From: Tethya wilhelma
Taxonomy: Eukaryota > Porifera > Demospongiae > Tethyida > Tethyidae
Length of the DNA stretch: 64,000 bases
Assembly (NCBI GenBank): GCA_964030475.1
Contig: CAXIPT010000005.1
Location: 2,758,568 to 2,822,567 of the forward strand
Direction of reading: 5' to 3'
Shown one piece after another: positions 31,809-45,200 of this stretch (positions are counted from its first letter, which is position 1; each line of letters begins with the position of its first letter). Under the pieces are notes generated by a model, which was not told the DNA's origin, made no database searches, and saw nothing but the letters and a program-made list of their open reading frames with translations. A program made the position numbers and the translations under genes.

Positions 31809-34800
31809 CTATTGAGGATACGTTGAACGAAGTACATCTGCTCTTGAGGCAGCTGTAAGTAGACAAGTGATTGCTCTAACAGCCTTCATTTCTGGATCTC
31901 TGTAGAGAAATAATTAAAGTTGATTGTTATTGGTATGTGTAGGTGAAAGATTATGAAAGACCATGTTGACTAACAATTGTGCAAAGCTGTCCATAGATAA
32001 GAGGATCCACTCCATCAAGATGCCCTCATCTCCATTGGACAATAGCAATGAAAACACCTGCAAAGACAGTAAGATTGTGTATAATAAGAATCACTACATT
32101 TGAGGGAAATTCATAGCCTCGTTCCCAGGCTCCTCCTTAGCAAATATTTCTTATTTTCAAAACATTTGTGATCGAGTAGCCTGGAAACGAGGCTAGGAAA
32201 ATCATAGACGGAAGAACTATGGGTCATGCTGTAATGATCCACAAAATTAACATGAGACAACTTTCAAGATAAGTACATACAGAAATACTACAGATGTATC
32301 TTTTACAGACGACTACAGGTGCTTTGCTATGCTCATAAGCTCCTGGTACAACTGACCTAGCCTTGTACCAGGCCACACCTTCTTTTAGTGTTACACGCTA
32401 AGAATCGGGTACTTGAAGAGCTGGGAGGAGCCTGGGAACAAGGCTACAACTGACCTACCTCTGCCATTATTGTCCCAGAGAACTGTGGTCTTGTTTGGTG
32501 AGGACTGACAAAGTCTGTGACCACCAACTGCAGCACCTCCATGGGAGACAAGAAGTCCACTATAAGCTGAGGGATGATGTTCACCAGGTGGACAACATTC
32601 ACAAGAGGACCATGTCTCAGCCTGTACACATCACACATGGTACTTTGTAACACATCATGGCAGCCACAACTAACATGATGATCTCTAATTCCTACTGTCT
32701 ACCCTCACATGTACTTCTTGACAAACAAGGACATTTTGAAAAAAATTAACCATACCCAGCAAACACATGCACATGCACGACACTGTAACAACATATGGGA
32801 AGTACTGGCATGGTATTCACCTTTCCATGAGATTGTTGACATGTTCTCTTGATTGTAGTGCAGTCTCCATTGGGTCCATACTGGGGGCAGCCAGCCCACT
32901 GACAACAGAGGCTTCCTCTCCTACAGAAACAAACCTCATAACACAGTCAGGAACACTATACATAGGACACAGTGTCCAAAAGATGTGCTGTAGTTTCATG
33001 ATCCACTTGCACTTGTACACTAAATTAGCAGGTCAAAGTACACACTCACCTGTGTACATGCAAGCCAGTAGCAGAGATAGAGCAGCCAATGACTTGCTGT
33101 GGTCACTCTTGACAAACCTATATAACCGTACATAAAGTGGGTAGTTGATATGCATACACTATTTCCCCCAGAGCCTAACCTACCATCTAGCAGCAGCAGT
33201 TGCCACAGTGTTTCTGTCCTTAGAGTAAAGAGAAAAGTTCACTACCAACAGCTCCAGACCAGTGCACACAGAATGGAAGAGGGAAGTTGAGAGATCAGGC
33301 TGGGAGAGGAGGGGCAGAACCTGCTCCAGGAGCTGGCTACTGAAGGTGGCATCCCTGTGTGTGTGTACATTGTAGAGGCAATAATCATGGCATAACAAAA
33401 GCTAGCTCGTAGTTTGTGCAGTGAGTGGTGTCCATGGAAACCTACTTGATTTGGTTGCTGTGGTACATCAAGAGGTTGACAGCTAGGGACCACACCAGTG
33501 AGGTGTGAGCTTCAGTGAATCTAAAACATGACAAAAGATGTGTGGAATATCAACTTCTAGTCTTGTGTTTCTAGTGGCAGTAAAGTCGTACTTTGTGGAG
33601 AGTTGCAAGTGTCCAAGAATGACTTTTGTTAGTGTTGACAAAGTGAGTACAACCACTTCACTGCCAGTGTGTTCAGCGACATACAACATACCACAAATAC
33701 AGGCAGTCTAAACAATAGAAAGAAAAACAATACACTAAGTCAGATTATGTTGAATTCCTCATGTAGACACACTAAGCAAACCTGAACAACTAGAGTTGAG
33801 TCAGGGGAAAGTGACTTCTCAACAGCTTTAGCCACTCTCTCAGCTTCTGGACCAACCTAGCAACAGTAGAGGGTAGATGCGTATCAGGGTATCACAACAC
33901 AGAATCAATACTGTAACAAGCATTACCACTTTCAACACAGCTGCTGCCTTTAGTATTCCCTGTATTGCTAGAGACATTACTGTCATGTCCTCCTGTGGGT
34001 GCTGCTCAAACAAATCCAAGAACTGCTTCAGCATCCACTCAAAGTGGCCCGACTAGAAGAGAAGAAAGAGGAGAGAGCTGGCATAGAACCATAAGCAAAC
34101 ATGGAAACATTTGAAAATAGCGGCTGTGTAAGTACCAGTGCAAACAGATCAGAAAGCATGACAATGGACTGCAGGACGTGATGTAAGAGTAGGGTATGGA
34201 TGGGAATACTGAGCCAGTGAGTGAACAGGTCAATGAGAGAGAGGATACAAGACCTCACGTCAACTTCAGTACTCTTGTCCAGCAGTTGATCTAAACATTG
34301 AATCAGAGTCAAAATAAATACAACATACATGGTAGTGGTATTGTCGTCTACTACAAATTTCAGAGAGCAGACATACAAATGTACACATGGTACGTTCCAT
34401 AGCATACTCACTCTGTGGTACGACTTGACTCAGCAGTATTGGCCACAGTGAGTTGAGAGACATCTGCCCTGAGCCCAGACTGTTATCACCCAGGGCTCTC
34501 TCGATGTTCCAAGTGAAGATGGGAGGGTAATGAGGAGAAGAGAGGTGCCTCAACAGAGGGCTCTGGTAGTAGCTGTACAGGTTGCCACGGACACCACACT
34601 GCAACAGGAGCTGGTACTCCAGGATTTTTCTAACTTGAGCCAACTTGCGACCAGGTCTGAAAACAAAGATTAGGTATTAAACATACTTTCCTCAGTAAGT
34701 CACTCTCTAGAACAAGTGTGTGTTAGCATGAACCACAATACCAGGAGAATATTAGACAAGACACCCTGGATCAACACTAAACATCTAGTGGGCAATCAAA

Positions 34801-37800
34801 CAAGGACACCAACTTGACTCACTTGCTTCCCAGGAAAAGCATGTCTCCAATACGGTGTGTGTGCATGGGCACAGAGGCTGTGGGGTCTCCAAGGTGAGGC
34901 CTCAATGTGGTGGTGAGCAGTAGAGAGGTCACTGCTTGTAAGCCTACAGGGAATGATAGAGTCAAACAGCATATCTACCCAAAAAATTATTATAATTATT
35001 TGTTACAGCATCAAAATTTCTAATACTTCATTCATGACTGTATAGCAGGTAAATTTGGTGAGTTCACATTTTAGCATGATTGATGATTTATAATTTGCCA
35101 ATTTACAGAATAATTTGCCAATTCACCAAATTTACCCACTATACTATAGTTTGATATATCATACTGCTTGGCCAGATATATACAACAACAATGTCCCTAC
35201 CAGCACAGACATTGAGGCTGTGGGCCTGGTACTCCTCAGGGTGGGTGCCCTCCATGGGGGGTGGCTGGTTGATAACACCCAGCAGCTGCATCCAGCGTTC
35301 CTCAAACTGAGGTCGATTCAACCAGCCAACTGAGTTACAGCGTTGCATGTACTGAAACAACACCTGAGATGTTGGTAGGGAAATGACACACAAACAATAT
35401 TATGCATGCATGTATATTCACCTCTAACTGGCTACAACAGATAGTATGCCACAATAAATATCACAACACACTTCAGAACTCTCAGAACTTTGTACTAGTC
35501 ATAATGCTGTACAATATGAAAACCTAAGAGGCACATGAGGAAAGCTTACTTCGCTCTCCATGAGCCCCTGGTCCAGGATCTTCTCACTGACTGCCCCGCC
35601 CCCCATCAACACAGGAGGAGTCATGATGAAACTGTGGACCAGAGAAAGACGACAGAGGGCAAAGGTCAGTGACTCAATGGAGATCTGGAGACTCTCAAAC
35701 TCTCCCAGAAAAGCTGGATGCAGGAGGGCTTGGAGCACAGAGAACAGTTGAACTTTAGCAGTGCTGAGAGCTGCATGTGGATATGGAGAAATAAAATGTA
35801 CATTCACTAAAGATAGGAAAACTAATAGACATGCAGCCTCAAAAATCATTAGAAAAAGTAAAATAGACTCAAACAGTCCCAAAAATATTCCATTCTAAGG
35901 AAATTGGTCCAAGTGCATTAGTAACACTAAAATACCTGATGGTGTTTGTTCTGACTCTGGGTCTTCACTGCCAATCAACGTCACTGGATGATCTAGCAAC
36001 AACAACAAAAAAAAAACAGTATGCTCATGAAGCACTCGGAGAAGTAGCTACCTCTGTAGCATGAAAGTTCATTGGAAAAAAATTTGAGGTCTAGCACAAA
36101 CCCAGGTCTTTCAGGGCTTTGAACCCAGGTCTTTCCAATTCTAGTCAAATGCTCTTACCACTAAGTAAGAGTATACACACTACAGCATGCACACCAACCT
36201 CTAGTGACTATCTCAAAGAGGTAGGAGATAATCTGACACACCCACTCTTCAGAAACAGCCTGCTGTATTTCAGTACAGTGAAGAGCCTGGAGAACAAAAT
36301 GCATACTTTCAAAACCAACCACAACACAATTTAAGAGCCTCTTGGTCCAGTAGCTAGTCTCCTGCCGCTGTATAATTATGTGCCTACCAGTGAGCAGCAG
36401 TCCATGGCTGACTGCAGGGCTAGAGGATCGGTCTTAGAGAGAGACTCCTGCAGAGAGCTCTGGCAGAGGGCAATGATGGATTTGAGGGAGTCAGCAGTGA
36501 AAGTGACACAGTTGGGCAGCTGGTGTCTGGATGCCAGCAGACAGACAAGAGGGTGGGTCAGCTGAGAGTTGCTGTGATCAGAGACTATCTCCTGAAGCAA
36601 CCGACTCACAGAGACCTGAGTAGAAAGAACAACAATGTCTACATATATACAGTGAAAGACAACTCACAACACCATGAACCAGCCTCATAAACTAGGCCTT
36701 CCCCATAATGCTTATTAGCATGCAAGGAGGTCCTGGTTTACAAGGCTAACCATGAACATAAGCAAACATTGAGTACATGTGTACATCAAACCAACATTGG
36801 CACATACTGTACAAAGTTATATGCATCACAAGACTGTACCTGCAACAAAGGATGGTGCTGTCCATCTTGGATGGTGGTTGGGGAGAACTCCTGCTCAATG
36901 GAGGTAGGCAGACTAGCCCTGTTTAAGGAGAGCAGCACACCCTGTGTAATACAGCTCTCCAACAGTCCCTGCATGGGGTTGGGTTAGAGTCACCTCATTG
37001 TAAGGTTAGTGGTGTGCTGAAATCAGAGAGTAACTCACAATTGGGATCCTCTCACTCTGTAAGACAGTGGTCATGCTCTCCTGGTCCAACTGTCCTAGCA
37101 ACATGGCTGACACATCACCAGAAGCATTTGACTTGAAGAAGAAATCATGCAATTTGTCCAAATACCACGCCTGCAATTGAAGACCACAACACAATGGTTA
37201 GATAACGTTTCTTCTGACAATCTCGTGCAATCACTGTATTTAGAGTCACAATCTAATCATATAGATCATACCTTATCAATTGTCTCTGAACGGGTGCTAG
37301 TTTTCGTCTCCAGAGGTTGAACTGGTGAGTCCTGAGGCAGTGACTTGCCAGACATTAGTTCCAAGTTCTTGAGGACCATACTAGAGTTGTGCAGAAAGAA
37401 CACAAGATCACTACATACAGAACTCAAGTGAACACGTTGTCAAGTATGTCAAGAGTGGCATCTGTGCACACATAATACTCTAAATGTGGCATTCCTACAC
37501 AATCTCACTGCTCACCTTTCTCCCTTGGACTTCAACATATCCATCAAAGTAGACACCTCTCCAGAACTAATGGAAAACTTTGGATCTGCAAAGAAGTACA
37601 ACGCTACTAAAATACTGTACAAACATACACAATTATTGTGCACAAGGATTGCTGCATACATACATGGGGTAACAGACAGTGGACTGTTAATATTACACAA
37701 ACAGACTACCTTCCATCAGTGCAATAGCCACTTTGGTGGCAGTGGTGGAGATGACTGAAGTTGGGTGAGAGAGAAGATGGGTGCAAATGAACTGGAGAGA

Positions 37801-39166
37801 CTTAGAGGAAGGAATCACAGAGGCTAGCTGAAGAGCCTTCAGACACTGAGTGGGGCTGGAAAGAACACAGCTCTTGAGCTGATCAAACAGATTACCGATC
37901 ACTGTACTGTCTTTGTTCTTGCTACTGCAATGAGATGAAAATACTGATAAAATCTACACCTCAATTTTGGATAGGGCCCCTATCCAAAAAGAGTGGAGCA
38001 CACAGCAGTCAGTACTGTGATAGAGTAACCTTACCTTAGAAAGCTCCTCACAATCTCTTCCTGACAGTACTTCAATAAAACTGGAGACTTTGATAGAGCT
38101 ACACAAGTGTTGGTGTCATTCTGTGGCTGCTTGAACACACCAGCAAACTGCCAGTTCTCACAGACCAACAGGAACACAGCATGTTGGATCAGAATATTTC
38201 CAGAAGAGTTTGAGGCACTGCCAGTAAGGAGCTTGTGAACCTACATACACATGCAGATCAGATTGGAACATCACACCATTCTACAGTGTACACACTCTAT
38301 CAAAGGGCCATCCAACCAGAGACAGCTCAGTTAACTAAGTCTCTAGCTAAAGATGTATATACCCGGTAGAGCTCTACTTAGAGAATCATTGGAACATGCA
38401 CACATGGCAACTATAGAACCTCACCCACTCCTGGTCTCTGCCATAGAGACTGATGGAGAGGTTGGAATACTGGACTGAGAGGAGAGGGTAGAAGGTGGAC
38501 AGCTGGATGAAGGCATCGGTCAATGAATCACTGGCAGGGAGGGAGGAGAGTGCCCCTCTCAATTTGTGATAATGACCTGACAATGGAATCAAACAGAAAT
38601 GAACATTACACTATATACATATTCATGTGTGTGGTATATACTGTTTCAGTATAAAACATTGATGAGAGTTTGACTATAATATGACTGCTTAAATAGACAC
38701 CACTTCCATTCAAAATTATTGACTGGCTATACAACAGCACACAAAGTGTTACAGTACATTTACCTTGTATTAGTGACTGGACCATCAGTAACATGTTCAC
38801 TGTGAGCAGAGGCAGCAGCTCATAGTCTTCAGAACAACGCTACAGTTATGTACACAAAATTATATAATTTCACACATCTATGTCCAACTATCAATTGAGG
38901 TACCAGTCCACATGCACAATCCACCCCAGCACACAATAAGGGGATGGCACTGCTCACCTTGACGTTGACCTGAGAGAGAGCACTAGCAGCAAGGAAGAGA
39001 GTGCCTCGGACAAACTCAGCCAGCTGGGTGATCTTGTCAGAAGACTCAGAACAAGTGTACTTATCAACATGAGCCAGGGCACAGTCTAATTCTGGTACCG
39101 AAAACTGCAAAGTCCTAGAACAATAAAGGTTCATTTTATATTAATGGAACTTGTAATAGATACAAN

Positions 39167-39259
<93 letters not shown>

Positions 39260-42200
39260 GCACATACTGGATGCCTTGTTGGAAGGTACTCTCTGGGAAG
39301 ATGGTGATCATCAGCTGATAGGTGGTGCAGATGATGTTCAGCCATCGCAGAAGCTGACTGGGTGTCTTCAGCAACTGCTGCTTCAAGACCACTCCAAGAA
39401 GAGCCTACAGTAGAAGAACAATCACTAAGCAAGCACACTGGGATAGGATGTGCGGTGCATTCTAAATGGAAAATATGCCACATCTATTGGGATCCGTACA
39501 GATGTGAAACCACCACCTACCTGTATGTTGATAATGTGAGGGTCCATGGCTGAGAAGAGTTGGTAAAGCACCACCAGAGACTCCTTGTTGTCCAGGCCCA
39601 CCTCCAGCCTTCCAATACGAGGAAGAAGAGCAGCATAGATCTGAGTGGAGACCTACAGGGAAAGAACAATCCTTAGAACTTCACAAGAAGGTTCCACCAC
39701 AAACCAAGCTATGTCATTCTTACATGTTGCCACTGCCTCCTGTTCCGCTGGTAGCAGTCCAGCACATAGGTCAAGAGGACTATCACTCCAGGGTTGTCAA
39801 CCAGACGTAGCAACATGTTGAGGACAACTTCACTGTTAGGGGTACAACAATTTTCATGAACATTTGGCTAATGCCTGATTAATTGTTTCACTCAAAACAA
39901 AATGTTAAAAATTTTTCAACTTAATGAAGACCATAATGTAAACTTAAAGCCAACTCAGCCGAGATGGAAATCAGCTCCCCCCCAAACAAGCAGAATGAAG
40001 ATCAACAATCATAGCCAAAAAGAAACATGTATAATATGCCAACCGTTGTGTGTCAAGGTCAGGGTTGTCTTTAGATGATCGCACAAAGAGATTGAGCACC
40101 AGGGGCTTTAGAGCAGGGATGGCAAATGTGGTGACATTGTGGCCTGAGGCCATGACCCCATCACACCTCTGGATTACCTGTCAGGACGATGAGAGAGAGA
40201 AAGAGAGAGAATTATGTTACATATTAATCTCATTCTTAGGTTTTCTTCACAATCTTATGTACTTGAGGGACTATACTAACAGCTGTGTATATTACTTAAT
40301 CAGCATTATACCATTGACTAAATGGTAGCTACCTGTGGTATAGTGACAAGGGCGGAGGAGTCGTAGGCCAGGAGCACCAGGAACTGGAAGAGATGGGGCA
40401 CCAACAGCTCTCCTCCTCTCACTATCCCACTCTCCAGGAGACTCACCATCTTCTTCACCGACTCCAAGAACAAGTGATTGCAATCCAACAACTCGTATCG
40501 TACCTAGCAAGGTTGAGAGCTCTAAATTACAAACACCAATGTCTTTATGTTTATGCAGAGAATATGAGTATTCCCAGTCACAGAGTGTGACTTGGGCTCA
40601 TAGGCCTGAGCAGGCAATGGGATGGTTTCTCATATTGCAATGGGCAGTGAGTGGCTATTATAAATTTGAAAAAAGTTTGGTACATTAAATAATTTTCACA
40701 TTGATCATACAACTGTGCGATGTTACATAACCCCACCCACTATGACTGTGCATTTATTTTGTACTTTGCAGCAGTCTATGAAACAAAGTTAACTGAAAAT
40801 TTCTTGATTTACGGTACTGTATATGACAGTGACTGCGTACCTTGAGATTGAGGAGCTGTACTAGGAGGAAGAGCACTCTCTGTTGTAGCAAGGTGGAACT
40901 GGTGTATGGGAATCTGTTCAGAGAGTGAACCACGAGTGGCTCAAAGTAACCAATGTAGTCTTTGATAGAAGACTGCAGCAGGGAAGATGGAGAGCACAGT
41001 TTTCAAGAGTTTAGAATACTCTCTACTATGGGTATTACTTACTACAGAGTTGACTGGTTTCATAACAAGTGCCTTCTTTAGAGGGAGAAACCCATGCCTA
41101 CAGTGAAGAGAGCAACATCCAGTCACAGAAATACTCAAAACACACATACACTCTGGAGACTGCACTGAAGACTAATGTAAATGTAACTGCTTTGAGGACA
41201 CACAGATATCAATGTACCTCTTCTTCCCTCCACTTTTCCCCTGAGATGAAGCAACTGGACTAGAAGAGGTAAACGGTTGTAGCCAGGTGGTGAGCAGTGA
41301 TATGGGTCCAGTTAGTGCTACTTCATAGAGTGAGTCTGAGTCAACAGGGCTACATGGAAACATATAAGCACCAAATAATGTTACACTTGGTAAAATCCTA
41401 GTTGTAGGCTTTTTTCAGATATTAGAACAAAAGATGCAGTATACTATCCTGACATACATGTACACAGGTACCTTCTAGCAGGAGTGATGTCATAGGGTAG
41501 AGAAGAGATGTAGGGTGAGTAGACATGGGTGTGTTGGGCAGCAGTGTTCATACCAAACAGTGCATTCAGCATCTATTGTAGTACAATGTACAGCCATACA
41601 ACGAAGTCTAGAGGTACATCCATTCCTATAGTTGTCACAATGTACTGTACCTGTTGCACACAGAGCAGTGCTCCTGAGGGGTCAATCTTGACAGTGCACC
41701 CTATATAGCTGAGAATCTCTTCCACAGCCTCACAGATATCATCAGCTAAAGACACCTAGAGATAGAGAACAATGGAGCTCTTACTATCTAGTGAAGAAAG
41801 CTACCCTATGAGAGACTGACCTCCAACATAGTAGCCAGGGAATTGTGGCAGATCTGGAGTAGCGTGGAGAACTTGTCCTGGCCAACAGGGTCAAGGGTCA
41901 CCTGAGAGATGTGTACAGTTAGCAATATAAACAGGTACAGTTATCGATGTTAAGTACTAAATCATACTCGATAGTTTGTGTAGGCAGCCTTGCAAGCATC
42001 GTACACCTTCATATAGTGGGCAACACCTGCAAACTGGCCCATTCCATCTCTGTATGGAGAACACAGCAAGAGCAATGATACAGGTACACCGTCACTGAGA
42101 CATATAAACATACTTTGCAGTGAAAGGCAGCTTATGAAGAGCATCCTGGACCATAGCTTTGGGTTTGCTGGGTGAAGGTGTGTCCCCACTGACTGTCTTC

Positions 42201-45200
42201 CTTGGTGAGGAAACATGCAGCTGTACTCTCTGAGGTAGGTGAACACATGCAATGAAAACCAAGTATTACACTAACAACAGAGTATTGTGCATAATAAGTT
42301 AATTTGTAGGAAAAAAATCTTCAGATCTAGCTCAGATTCAAACCTAGGTCCTTCAATTCTAGTCGAATGTGTACATGCACAACAGTACCACCAAGCAATA
42401 TGCAATGCAGCCACATAAAATACTTCTTAAATCCACACAGAAGTTGGTTATAACCCCCTAACAACAATGTTGAGTTGAAGTAGAGTAGATGTACAGTACA
42501 ATCATGTTTAGATTATTTCTGTATAGTGTGTAGGTACATGGACCAATTCCCAGTCCCAGATCCAAACTCAACCCAGATACAATGTGTTACCTTCTCTTTG
42601 ACTTCAGGCTCCTTCTGTTCAATGACATGCACAAAGATGCTCAAGAGTTTGACATTGTGTTTGAAGAGTGTAGAGGCATGAGTGCACAGTGTGGGCTCAG
42701 TAAGAGCACACCAGTTGCCCCCGCCTCCCTGAGGGGTCTGTTGATGCATGTGAGTGAGGGCACAGGCCAGAAAGACAGAGTTGGTGAGCTCCAGTAGCTC
42801 ACAGTGAGCTGGGGGGAGGAGTGAAATAGGACATCTTCAACACTTTACCTTAATTGGTCAACATAATTTTACAGTATATGAATTTTAATAACAAAAACAA
42901 AAACATGTATATTAACATATGCACTGAGAGGCAGCTGAGTAAATTATATCTTAGCTCAAGAGTATATACAACAATCATACTACTTACCTTGTATGCTCCA
43001 GACTAGTTTTGATGATGTTAGTAGCTGTTGTAAGATGCCAACCAGACTACATGGAGAGTTAGAGCAGCCCCATTCATCAGCCAGAGAGGGAGGAGGATAG
43101 TTGACAGAGAGAGCATGGAGAGCCTCGAGACACCCTCTCTGCAGCGGAACATCCACTGATGTACTGTATATCACAACAAAAGCATTTCACATCAATAAAA
43201 ACCTGGATCGGTGGGTCCAATAACCTTTACCAAGGTGTATAGTAGTCTACTTTGCATGATAAAGGTTAGCACAAAGATTTCATCTAGCCAAAGAAGTGTG
43301 CAAAGTTGTAAACATACTCAAACAACAAAGGAAGACTGAATCAAGGACATTGGTAACTATTTCTACAGAAAGATGGTACTCTAAACTTATAAAGTAGCAG
43401 ATATTTCCCTATCTAGCTCTTCAATCACTTTAGCTTGCCTTATTTTTCCCACTAGAAACCACTGCATATGGTCCAGTCCAAGAGGCACTCTTGGTCTCAG
43501 TTTCACAAAGGTGTCAGCAATCCCTGCCAAAGAAAGCTGAATGAAGGAAGGATGTAAGTGAGACAAGAGCTGAGTGGACTGCCACTGAGCATGTGCCAGA
43601 ATAGGGTCCCCTCTCAGTTGGATGTTGGAGGCTAGCAGTACCAAACACTCACAGGCTGCAGACCGAACTCTGAAAGGAAGGGAGGAGGTGACAGGCTTGT
43701 GAAAGTACAGACAAAGAAAGCACCAACAAACAAGTGACTGGCACTATTAAATAGAGAGTAACAACCAACACAGGTGACTGTTAGTGTATGTTGAAGGTGA
43801 AATAGCAAACAGACACACATGGTACAATATTCATGTGCTCGTGCTACACTTACATATGTACACATCAGCTCTATTGTATACAGTACAGCTTTTAGGCTTT
43901 CATCACAACACCTCTGAATGCATAGCTCCACAAACATTACATGTACATAGAGAATTTGCTCACCTATGATCACTGTCAGCAAGGAGCTTAAACACCACTC
44001 CCTTGAGAACAGTCTCAGGGAGGGAAGGAGCAAAGATGGCCAAGGAAGTGAAGTCAAGACATCCCAGAGTCTGCAGCAACTCCACCTTAGTCAGCCAATA
44101 AGAGCTATCACAGAGTGGGAGGAGCTTATGGATGATCTCACCAACTGCAAATCACACACACAGTACAAAAAACAATGTCAATTGATGTAAAAAGTGTTTA
44201 TTTGTGTCATTTTAACGAATGCACAATAAATGGAGCTAGTATGCAAACATTTTCGAACTGGGGCCTAGGAAAAAACAAAGAGTGTCCGAAAATGTAACAT
44301 ATCTTTAACAACAAAACAACACTTATACATTAATATAGTTTCTTTAACAGTTGGATTCATGCAAGCATCTATTGCATGCATACCTATGGTTGGTTGAGTG
44401 GACTTGATCAACACTGGTATACACAGCTGCAGTGCTTCACAAACGGCCTTGAGTACCACTGGGGTGTTGCCATCCAGCATTGAATGGAGGTGTTCCTTAG
44501 CAACATCCACTATAGGAGGAGCACTGCTGAAGTCACCACGAGCAGCACGAAGGTTGGAGGATATCACAGTAGCTATGAGCTGCAAGGGGAGTACAACGTA
44601 GTACAAAGCAACGGTTAACCAAATCAGAAAAAGTACACAGTTTCAGAATTGTGAAAGCACATTCATTCTGGCACATGGCATCTATTGAGTACAACTGTTA
44701 GCCAGCTAGTCTAGTGAGCCTAGACCCTACACCCCGTCATGTTACATGCGTGTGTAGTGTAGGGGGAGGGTCTAGGCTCACTAGACTAGTACACTTTTAA
44801 TTAGCAGTAACCAGAGGAGGTACGACACGCGAGTGTCAATTCAATGCTTTTGCTGACTCAGCATGGTAGGTGCACGTGACCAAATCTAATACCAAATTAT
44901 AGTGGTCACGTGATTGGAATGCGCTAATTGACACTCGCGTGTCATACCTCCTCTGAGTAGTAACTGTAGTTAGTACTTGCAAATGGCAGCCTTCTTCGCC
45001 CTAACCGAGTCTTACCTTGACAACCCTACTCCGCAGCTTGGGGTCCTGAGCAGTTGTGAATGTTTCCAAAGAGTCCAATGATGAGAGTACAGAGGGACAC
45101 ATGTCTATGGACACTGTGATACAAGCCAGGGCCAAACTTTGAGAGCTCACACGACTGCTGGGCAGGACACTCTCAATCAGATACTGCAAACAAACACAGA

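Noticed and set aside
39136..39483. Frames rich in Thr-His across the HTT intron
   Set aside because: They are translations of the TG microsatellite with an N.
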